Shown: positions 58,069 through 64,000 of the stretch, piece after piece
Numbering within the stretch: position 1 is the first letter of the stretch
How the letters are laid out: every line of letters starts with the position of its first letter
Origin: JAJPXI01 sp051867655
Lineage (GTDB): Bacteria; Bacillota; Clostridia; Oscillospirales; Oscillospiraceae
Assembly: GCA_051867655.1 (NCBI GenBank)
Contig: JBJDYV010000027.1
Location: 1-64,000, forward strand
Reading direction: 5' to 3'
Length of the DNA: 64,000 bases
Made by a program: the position numbers and the translations under genes
Notes under the pieces: generated by a model
What the model saw: only the letters and a program-made list of their open reading frames with translations
Databases searched by the model: none
Told to the model about the DNA's origin: nothing

Positions 58069-58743
58069 TCACCCCTCCTCCGTCAGCTTGTAGCCCGCCT
58101 TGAACACCGTTTTGATCTGCTTTCCGGCGCTGCCCAGAGCGGCACGCAGGGTTTTGATCTGCGCGTCCACCGCCCGGTCGTCGCCCTCGAAATCCAGGCC
58201 CCACACCTTGTCCAGCAGGTCGGCCCGGCTCATGACCCGGCCCTTGTTGCGCAGCAGGCATTCCAGCAGGTCATAGCCGCGCTTGGTCAGGGGCACGGTC
58301 TCCCCCGCCGCCGTCACGGTCCGGCTGCCCGGGTGCAGGGTGATGGCCCCGCAGGTCAGCGCGCCGCCGCTGTCTCCGCCCCGGCCGCGCTTGATGAGGG
58401 CCATCGTCTTGGCCAGCAGCACCGCCAAGGAAAAGGGCTTGGCCACATAGTCGTCCGCCCCCAGCTCATAGCCGCGCAGAGTGCTGCCCTCGTCCCCCAG
58501 GGCGGTCAGAAAAATGACGGGCACGCCGCTTTTCTCCCGGATGAGCCTGCACACGGCGAAGCCGTCCAGGTTAGGCATGAGCACGTCCAACAGCACCGCG
58601 TCGTAGTCGTGGTCCCGCAGCAGGTCCAGGGCCTCCGCCCCGTCCCGGGCCAGGTCGCACGCCACGCCGTGGGCGGCGAAGTAATCCCGCACCACGTCCC
58701 GCAGCTTTTTCTGGTCCTCCGCCAGCAATATAGTATAGTCCAT
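58069..58743 (-). CDS. OmpR/PhoB-type response regulator
   Basis: A 224-residue regulator. The receiver has Asp9/Asp10-region acid residues (AEDQ), phospho-Asp53 (LLDVLMPNLDG), a Thr in FLTALGDEG and the KPF lysine; the output is a winged helix (TKRGYDLLECLLRNKGRVMSR, VDAQIKTLRAALG). The start at 58743 has GGGAG 8 nt upstream. It is 2 nt from the kinase gene, forming a standard two-component operon. The closest context is the TPM-TelA-XpaC set upstream, but a terminator intervenes. Confidence 0.93.
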   Translation of the reverse strand: MDYTILLAEDQKKLRDVVRDYFAAHGVACDLARDGAEALDLLRDHDYDAVLLDVLMPNLDGFAVCRLIREKSGVPVIFLTALGDEGSTLRGYELGADDYVAKPFSLAVLLAKTMALIKRGRGGDSGGALTCGAITLHPGSRTVTAAGETVPLTKRGYDLLECLLRNKGRVMSRADLLDKVWGLDFEGDDRAVDAQIKTLRAALGSAGKQIKTVFKAGYKLTEEG

Positions 58744-58795
58744 TTCCATCACTCCCTTCCCCCGGAGGATAGCAAAAACTTGTGTTGAAGTTATG

Positions 58796-58825
58796 AAAAA
58801 AGGAGCGCCGAAGCGCTCCTTTTTT
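58796..58825 (-). terminator. Terminator of the xpaC-telA-TPM operon
   Basis: Perfect 13-nt arms (58796-58808, 58813-58825), with A6 and T6 runs on the ends. Confidence 0.9.
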
Positions 58826-58834
58826 GCTGTTGAT

Positions 58835-59896
58835 TTACCGGCGTCCGCCGCCGCGGCCTCCGCCGAAGGAACCGCCGGAACGTCCGCCCCCGAAACTGCC
58901 GCTGGAGCGTCCTCCGCCGAAGCTGCCGCCGGAGCGTCCTCCCCCGACAGAGCCGGTGCGGCCCCCGCCGAAGCTGCCGCTTCCGGTGCGGCCGCCGCCG
59001 AAGGAACCGCCCGTGGGCGGCCGGGTCGTGCTGCCCGGACGGGGCCCGCCGCTGGGCGGACGGGTCGTACCGCCCGGTCTGGGTCCGCCGCTGAAACCGC
59101 CGCCGGAGGGCGGACGGGGCCCTCTGGACGGGGGAGGCGGAGGCGGCGTTCTGCGCCGCCGGGGCCGGCCGAAAATAAACGGGCGGTAGATCACCGTGGG
59201 CGTCACGCCGGCCCAGCGGCGGCGGTAGCTGCTGTACCGCATGGCGTCCACCGCCACGATCAGGATGACCACAAACAGGATCAGCAGCAGGACGCTGCCG
59301 AACCCGAAGCCGCTCTTGGGCGCGGGGGCGGGCCCGTCGTAAAAGCCAGCCGCGCCCGGCTCCTCATATCCACCCACACTGGCGATCGGAGTACTGTCAT
59401 ACCACGTCGCCAGGGCGTTAAACAGGCTGATGGCCCCCGCGCCGTAGTTTTTGGCGGCAAAATCGTTTTCCAAGTACTGCCACGCATACTGGCCGGCCAT
59501 GTCGTCGGTAAAGCTGCTGACCAGGTCATAACCCTGGACCAGCCAGTAATTGTCCCCGCCGATGTCCAGCACCAGGATCATGGAGGATCCGTTCAGGCCC
59601 CACGCATCGCCCAAAGCCAGGCAGAAGTCCCACAGGTCCCAGCCTTCCACATCGCGCACCGTGGCCACCGCCACCACAACCCCGTGGGCGGACAGCAGAT
59701 CGGCGTTGCCCTGGGTCAGGTACTGCTTCTCCTGGTTGGAGAGCACATTTGCCCCGTCGTACACCCACTGCCCGGTCTGGACCGGGGGCAGCTGGGCCGC
59801 GTCCTCCGGAGCCTTGTGGATGCCCCAGAGGGACATGACCAGGATGACCACAACCGTCAGCGCCACGGCCACCCCGCGTTTTTTCAGGAATTTCAT
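58835..59896 (-). CDS. TPM domain protein with Gly/Arg-rich tail
   Basis: A 353-residue protein with a signal/anchor helix, an extracytoplasmic TPM (TLP18.3/Psb32/MOLO-1) domain (VYDGANVLSNQEKQYL, WDFCLALGDAWGLNGSSMILVLD), a membrane helix (about 197-220) and a 110-residue tail rich in Gly, Arg, Ser and Pro in which SFGGGR-like units are repeated. It may tether or scaffold. It lies 1 nt after telA. TPM proteins have been linked to membrane-protein quality control in plants, but the bacterial role is unclear. Confidence 0.85.
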   Translation of the reverse strand: MKFLKKRGVAVALTVVVILVMSLWGIHKAPEDAAQLPPVQTGQWVYDGANVLSNQEKQYLTQGNADLLSAHGVVVAVATVRDVEGWDLWDFCLALGDAWGLNGSSMILVLDIGGDNYWLVQGYDLVSSFTDDMAGQYAWQYLENDFAAKNYGAGAISLFNALATWYDSTPIASVGGYEEPGAAGFYDGPAPAPKSGFGFGSVLLLILFVVILIVAVDAMRYSSYRRRWAGVTPTVIYRPFIFGRPRRRRTPPPPPPSRGPRPPSGGGFSGGPRPGGTTRPPSGGPRPGSTTRPPTGGSFGGGRTGSGSFGGGRTGSVGGGRSGGSFGGGRSSGSFGGGRSGGSFGGGRGGGRR

Positions 59897-59897
59897 A

Positions 59898-61094
59898 TCA
59901 GCCTCTCAGTTCAAGCAGCTTCTGCTTCAGCTCGCCCTCGATGCGGCCCAGCTCCGCTTCGGCCTCCTTGCGCTTCTGGGCGCCCTCCTTCTGGATGTTC
60001 ATGACCTCGTCCAGGGTGGAGATCAGCTGCTCGTTGGTGTGCTGCAGGGTCTGGATGTCCACCACGGAGCGCTCGGCCTCCTTGGCAGTCTCGATGGTGC
60101 CCATCTTCAGCATATCGGCGTTCTGCTTCAGCAGCTCGTTGGTCATATTGGTCACGGCGGACTGGGCGGCCGTGGCCTGGCGGGAGTGCTCCAGGCCCAG
60201 GGCCAGCACCATCTGGCTCTTCCACAGGGGGATGGTGTTCACCAGGGAGGACTGGATCTTCTCCAGCATCAGGGTGTCGTTGTTCTGGATCAGACGGGTC
60301 TGGGGACCCATCTGGATGGAGATCATCCGGGTCAGCTCCAGGTCGTGGATCTTCTTCTCAAAGCGGTTGCACAGGTTGGCATAGTCGTTGTACTTCTGCG
60401 CGTCCTCCTGGGCGCCGGTCTCGGTGGCCTTTTTGCGCAGCTCCTCCAGCGTCCCGGTGCGGGCCTTGTCCAGGGCCTTCTTGCCCGCCAGGATATACAT
60501 GGTCAGCTCCTTATAGTACTTGGTGTTCAGCTCGTACATCTGGTCCAGCATGGCAATGTCCTTCATCAGGGTCACCTGATGGCCCTCCAGAACCTCCACG
60601 ATCTTGTCCACGTTGGCCTCCGCCTTGGAGTAGGACGCCTTCATGGCCTCCATCTCGTTACGCTTCTTCTGGAAGAAGCCCCGGACGCCCTTCTTCTCCT
60701 CCACGTTGAAGCCCTTCAGCTCCACCACCAGGGAGGACAGGGCTTCGCCCACCTCGCCCAGGTCCTTGGTGCGCACGTTGTTCAGGGCGTTCTCGGAGAA
60801 GCCTGCGATGTTCTTCTGGGCGGCGGCGCCATACTGCAGCACCACGGAGGAGTCGGTGATGTCGATCTTCTCGGCAAAGTCGGCCACCATCTTGCGCTCG
60901 GCCTCGGTCAGCTGGCTCTCGTCCAGCTTCACCGCGTTGGCGTCCCGCTCGGCCTGGACAGCGGCGGCGTCGTTGGCGGCCGCTGTCGGCTCCAGGGTCA
61001 GCTCGGGCGCCGCGGGAGCGGCGGCGGCAGCCGTCGCCGTATTCAGGTCAGGGGTCAGGGTCAGTTCGGGGGTCATATCCATATTGTCAGCCAT
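59898..61094 (-). CDS. telA: Toxic anion resistance protein TelA-like
   Basis: A 398-residue, largely helical TelA-family protein. An Ala/Thr-rich, low-complexity start (about 1-45) is followed by long coiled-coil-forming helices with QKKRNEMEAMKASY, LYELNTKYYKELTMYILAG-like and NEQLISTLDEV segments. The name comes from tellurite resistance; links to lipid II-targeting antibiotics and envelope stress are also reported for the family. It lies between xpaC and the TPM gene, and the XpaC-TelA pair is a common arrangement. Confidence 0.9.
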   Translation of the reverse strand: MADNMDMTPELTLTPDLNTATAAAAAPAAPELTLEPTAAANDAAAVQAERDANAVKLDESQLTEAERKMVADFAEKIDITDSSVVLQYGAAAQKNIAGFSENALNNVRTKDLGEVGEALSSLVVELKGFNVEEKKGVRGFFQKKRNEMEAMKASYSKAEANVDKIVEVLEGHQVTLMKDIAMLDQMYELNTKYYKELTMYILAGKKALDKARTGTLEELRKKATETGAQEDAQKYNDYANLCNRFEKKIHDLELTRMISIQMGPQTRLIQNNDTLMLEKIQSSLVNTIPLWKSQMVLALGLEHSRQATAAQSAVTNMTNELLKQNADMLKMGTIETAKEAERSVVDIQTLQHTNEQLISTLDEVMNIQKEGAQKRKEAEAELGRIEGELKQKLLELRG

Positions 61095-61116
61095 ATTAAT
61101 TACATCCTTTCGTCTG

Positions 61117-61797
61117 TTAGGATTCTGTCGTGATTTGGGTGCCGCCGATGCCCTCCCGGGCCAGCATCTGCTCCATAACGGTGATATCGGTGGAAATATC
61201 CAGGGCCTCGTCCCCGAACAGAGTGTCCAGCTGCTTGTCGAAGGCGGTGACGATGGTGTCCATCATCTCGCTGACCTTGCCCTTGGTGCCGTCGATGTTG
61301 GTGCCGGAGATCCCGGCGCTGTCCGCGCGGTCGTAGGCGTTGAGCAGCTTCAGGGTGGTGGGCAGGTAGTAATTCAGGAAGCGGCGGATCTGGGGCAGCT
61401 TGTCGGGGTTCTGCACCACCTGGGCGATGATCTTCTTGGTGGTGGACTCCAGGCGGTCGATCTGCGCGGAGATGGTGGGGTCCTCGATGCTGTCGTTCAG
61501 CCGGTGCATCTCGCTGACCGCCCGGTCCCGCTCGGCGATCAGGGCGTCGATCTCCGGATTTCCGGTGCTCTCGGGTTTGGCCGGCTCCGCCTTCTCCTCC
61601 TGCTTCGGCTCCGGATCGGGGGTGTTGTAGGTCTTGTTGGGCCAGATCACCTTGCCCAGGCAGAACACCACCACCGACGCGATGGCCGCCAGAATGAAGT
61701 GGAAGGGCTTATACAGCGGGAAAAACAGCCCCCACACCAGCCACAGCACCGCCACAGCATAGATGGGCGCTACGGATTTTTTGACAATTTTCGCCAT
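61117..61797 (-). CDS. XpaC-family membrane protein
   Basis: A 226-residue protein annotated in this family as '5-bromo-4-chloroindolyl phosphate hydrolysis protein' because of a reporter phenotype, not a known reaction. Two N-terminal membrane helices (about 12-30 and 33-52) precede a Pro/Glu-rich linker and a helical cytoplasmic domain (IAERDRAVSEMHRLNDSIEDPTISAQ, RFLNYYLPTTLKLLNAYDR). The start at 61797 follows GGAGGT. It is the first gene of the xpaC-telA-TPM operon. Confidence 0.87.
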   Translation of the reverse strand: MAKIVKKSVAPIYAVAVLWLVWGLFFPLYKPFHFILAAIASVVVFCLGKVIWPNKTYNTPDPEPKQEEKAEPAKPESTGNPEIDALIAERDRAVSEMHRLNDSIEDPTISAQIDRLESTTKKIIAQVVQNPDKLPQIRRFLNYYLPTTLKLLNAYDRADSAGISGTNIDGTKGKVSEMMDTIVTAFDKQLDTLFGDEALDISTDITVMEQMLAREGIGGTQITTES

Positions 61798-61826
61798 CGC
61801 AGTACCTCCTGCAAACATTTTAATAT

Positions 61827-61856
61827 ATTGTACCGCCCGCGTCGGTCAAGTGTCAA
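61827..61856 (-). promoter_or_regulatory. Promoter of the xpaC-telA-TPM operon
   Basis: On the minus strand TTGACA (61851-61856) and TACAAT (61827-61832) are 18 nt apart. Confidence 0.75.
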
Positions 61857-61863
61857 GAACACA

Positions 61864-61892
61864 TTGACATTATCGCCGAAATTCAATAAAAT
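61864..61892 (+). promoter_or_regulatory. Promoter of the threonine ammonia-lyase gene
   Basis: TTGACA (61864-61869) and TAAAAT (61887-61892) are 17 nt apart. It lies only 7 nt from the divergent xpaC -35, so the two polymerase sites are side by side. Confidence 0.78.
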
Positions 61893-61943
61893 AATGGGTA
61901 TCGTCAAAACGTTTTCAGAAACTCACAAAAAGGAAGTTTCATC

Positions 61944-63158
61944 ATGATGACCCTTGAACAGTTCAAGGCCGCCCGCGGCGTACTTGCCGGCGTCCTGCGC
62001 GACACCCACCTGATCTACTCCTCCGCCCTGTCCAAAACTGCGGGCAACCAGGTGTACATCAAGCCGGAAAACATGCAGGTGACCGGGGCATACAAGATCC
62101 GCGGCGCCTACTATAAGATCAGCACCCTGACCCAGGAGCAGAAGGAGCGCGGGCTGGTGACCGCCTCGGCGGGCAACCACGCTCAGGGCGTGGCCTACGC
62201 CGCCCAGCAGGCCGGTGTGAGCGCCACCATTGTCATGCCCACCACCACGCCCCTGGTGAAGGTCAACAACACCAAGGACTACGGCGCCAAGGTCATCCTC
62301 CACGGCGAGACCTTTGACGACGCAGCCGAGCTGGCCGCCAAGCTGTCCCAGGAAGAGGGGCTGACCTACGTGCACCCCTTCAACGACCCCGTCCTGGCCA
62401 CAGGCCAGGGCACCATCGCCTATGAGATCTTCTCCGACCTGCCCGACGTGGACGTGATCCTGGTGCCCATCGGCGGCGGCGGACTGGCGGCGGGCGTGTC
62501 CACCCTGGCCAAGCTGCTCAACCCCAACGTGAAGGTCTACGGCGTGGAACCCACCGGCGCGGCGTCCATGAAGGCCAGCCTGGAGGCCGGCCATGTGGTC
62601 ACCCTGGACAAGGTGGTCACCATTGCCGACGGCGTGGCTGTCAAGACCCCCGGCGACCAGGTGTTCCCCTACATTCAGAAGAATCTGGACGGCATCATCA
62701 CCATCGACGACGACGAACTGGTGGACGCCTTCCTGGACATGATGGAAAAGCACAAGATGATCGTGGAAAACGCCGGTCTGCTGCCCATCGCCGCCCTGAA
62801 CCACCTGGACTGCACGGGCAAGAACGTGGTGCCCGTCCTGTCCGGCGGCAACATGGACGTGATCACCGTCTCCTCCCTGGTCCAGCACGGCCTGCTGAAC
62901 CGCGGGCGCATCTTCACCTTCTCGGTGCAGCTGCCCGACCGCCCCGGCGAGCTGCTGAAGGTAGCCTCCATCGTGGCCGGGGAGAGCGGCAACATCATCA
63001 AGCTGGAACACAACCAGTTCATCAACATCAACCGTCAGAGCGGCGTGGAACTGCGGGTGACCTTGGAGGCCTTCGGCCACAGCCACAAGAAGAAGATCCT
63101 GGACGCCCTGATCAATGCGGGCTACGACGCCAAAGAAGTACACACGGTGTCCTTTTAA
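61944..63158 (+). CDS. ilvA: Threonine ammonia-lyase with ACT domain
   Basis: A 404-residue PLP enzyme that deaminates threonine to 2-oxobutyrate. The PLP lysine is in GAYKIRGAYY (Lys51), ASAGNHAQGVAYA binds substrate, and GGGGLAAGVS binds the phosphate. Residues from about 325 form a C-terminal ACT-like domain (IFTFSVQLPDRPGELLKVASIV), as in the short TdcB/IlvA type of Firmicutes. Whether it is biosynthetic or catabolic cannot be decided here. An ATG at 61947 is an alternative start. Confidence 0.92.
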   Translation: MMTLEQFKAARGVLAGVLRDTHLIYSSALSKTAGNQVYIKPENMQVTGAYKIRGAYYKISTLTQEQKERGLVTASAGNHAQGVAYAAQQAGVSATIVMPTTTPLVKVNNTKDYGAKVILHGETFDDAAELAAKLSQEEGLTYVHPFNDPVLATGQGTIAYEIFSDLPDVDVILVPIGGGGLAAGVSTLAKLLNPNVKVYGVEPTGAASMKASLEAGHVVTLDKVVTIADGVAVKTPGDQVFPYIQKNLDGIITIDDDELVDAFLDMMEKHKMIVENAGLLPIAALNHLDCTGKNVVPVLSGGNMDVITVSSLVQHGLLNRGRIFTFSVQLPDRPGELLKVASIVAGESGNIIKLEHNQFININRQSGVELRVTLEAFGHSHKKKILDALINAGYDAKEVHTVSF

Positions 63159-63169
63159 CCTGAACTTGT

Positions 63170-63390
63170 GCCGCCCGGCGGACAGGCGCCCCCATCCGCC
63201 GGACGGCTATCTGAAGCGGCGCGCTGCCGGAGCCGTGCCCTCCCGGCCGGGCCATGTGGGTCTGGGAGAGCGGCCCGGGGGCAAGATCCGGGCTGCCATC
63301 CGCGTAGTGTATCTTATGCCGCCCAGCTCGCCCCGGTGTCTCAGTTTGCCCTGCCATGAAGGAACCCCTCGTTTCCTCAATAGGCGTACA
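63170..63390. repeat. GC-rich hairpins after ilvA
   Basis: The 247-nt spacer holds arms at 63170-63182/63195-63207 (one mismatch) and the palindrome CCCGGCCGGG at 63242-63251. TACAAT at 63388-63393 could be a -10 for the next gene, but no clear -35 is seen. No gene is supported. Confidence 0.55.
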
Positions 63391-63405
63391 ATATAGGAGG
63401 AAAAT

Positions 63406-64000
63406 ATGCTTATCAACGGAAAAGAAGTACAACTCAAGCCCTATCCCCTCGGTTACCGCGCGACCATCGGCCATCTGACCCCGTCCCACGACGAGGGATA
63501 CGGCCCCTATGAATTCCGGGTCATGTCGCCGGAAGGCGTGGTCACCCTGCCCACCAGCGTGCTGGTGCGCTCCCTGACCCGGGACGACCTGCTGACCGCG
63601 TCCGAGGGCGCCGTCGCCGGAGCCAAAATGCTGGCCACAGCCCGGGTGGATCTGATCAACTACATCGCCACCGCCACCTGCTTCGTCCTCGGCAATGAGG
63701 GAGAAGCCGAGCTGGTCAAGCGCATTGAGGACGCCACCGGCATCCAGGCCACCGCCGGCGGCATCTCCGTGGTCCGGGCCCTGGAGTTCTTCGGCGCGAA
63801 AAAGATCCTGTGCTACACGCCGTACACCGAGGCGGTGGCGGCCATCGAGCGCGAATACTTTGAAAAGGCCGGCTTCGAGATCATCGGTGAGGTCAACCGC
63901 ACTTTCGTCAATCCCGCCGACGTGACCAAGGTAGACCCCTACGAGATCCTGGCCGATATCGTCACTCTGGCCAAGGCCCATCCGGACGCCGAGGCCGTCT
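63406..64000 (+). CDS. Maleate isomerase / Asp-Glu racemase superfamily protein, 5' part
   Basis: The first 198 residues of a gene that leaves the window. The N-terminal ATIGHLTPS segment, the Cys in ATATCFVLG (Cys92) and TAGGISVVRALEFFGAKKILCYTPYTEAVAAI fit the maleate cis-trans isomerase/arylmalonate decarboxylase group of two-cysteine enzymes. The second cysteine is beyond the edge. It starts at ATG after AGGAGG. The substrate is unknown. Confidence 0.72.
   Translation, partial: MLINGKEVQLKPYPLGYRATIGHLTPSHDEGYGPYEFRVMSPEGVVTLPTSVLVRSLTRDDLLTASEGAVAGAKMLATARVDLINYIATATCFVLGNEGEAELVKRIEDATGIQATAGGISVVRALEFFGAKKILCYTPYTEAVAAIEREYFEKAGFEIIGEVNRTFVNPADVTKVDPYEILADIVTLAKAHPDAEAV

Noticed and set aside
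63112..63981. 289-residue minus-strand frame at the right edge
   Set aside because: It lies opposite the isomerase-like gene, which has a strong ribosome-binding site and family motifs.

Overview
The window comes from a GC-rich anaerobic Firmicute, most like a gut Oscillospiraceae (Flavonifractor/Lawsonibacter-type). The reasons are a clostridial-order Rnf operon (C-D-G-E-A-B), a two-cluster ferredoxin, a meso-DAP-type MurE, an IMP cyclohydrolase (PurO type) separate from a single-domain AICAR transformylase, PadR/DUF1700/DUF2812 modules and Firmicute-style promoters with strong AGGAGG sites. I saw no rRNA, tRNA, CRISPR array or prophage. The species assignment is inference; no database could be searched.

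Layout. 1-2102: 5' part of ilvB (minus), then an SDR dehydrogenase and a small NTF2-like protein whose sequence is broken by a 100-N assembly gap with 55 nt duplicated on each side. 2410-7607: rnfCDGEAB. 7713-10526: autoregulated padR, DUF1700 and DUF4097 genes, then a CPBP protease. 10575-13100 (minus): iscS-iscU-MOSC-rrf2 with a palindromic control region. 13319-17800: PAP2 phosphatase and DUF4330 (minus), divergent from a GT4-CsaB fusion and a second glycosyltransferase. 17950-25591: purE-C-F-M-N-O-H-D, in which the PurF-like protein lacks its glutaminase residues. 25643-29710: YcxB-like protein, ferredoxin, ClpC, DUF4358 lipoprotein. 29777-34011 (minus): gdhA, cdd, polysaccharide deacetylase, Gx transporter, NusG-II protein. 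34210-37665: membrane protein, FAD oxidoreductase, orphan tyrosine integrase. 37711-38637: corA with a long structured leader.

39146-52282 (minus) is a dcw cluster, in transcription order mraZ-rsmH-ftsL-spoVD-murE-mraY-ftsW-murG-murA-ftsQ-ftsZ. It makes lipid II precursors, flips/polymerises them and builds the division ring; murF, murD, murC, murB, ddl and ftsA are not in it. Two of its junctions are stretched by arrays of perfect hairpins. One of these arrays separates rsmH from a second, synonymously diverged copy of its own last 16 codons, which suggests insertion of a small element that rebuilt the 3' end of rsmH.

52580-64000: a second padR module (with DUF2812), asparaginase, DUF975 protein, a two-component system, the TPM-TelA-XpaC set, threonine ammonia-lyase, and the 5' part of a maleate isomerase/Asp-Glu racemase-family gene.

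The main points for follow-up are the rsmH 3'-end duplication with its hairpin array, the other intergenic hairpin arrays, the PurF with a degenerate glutaminase site, and the structured corA leader.
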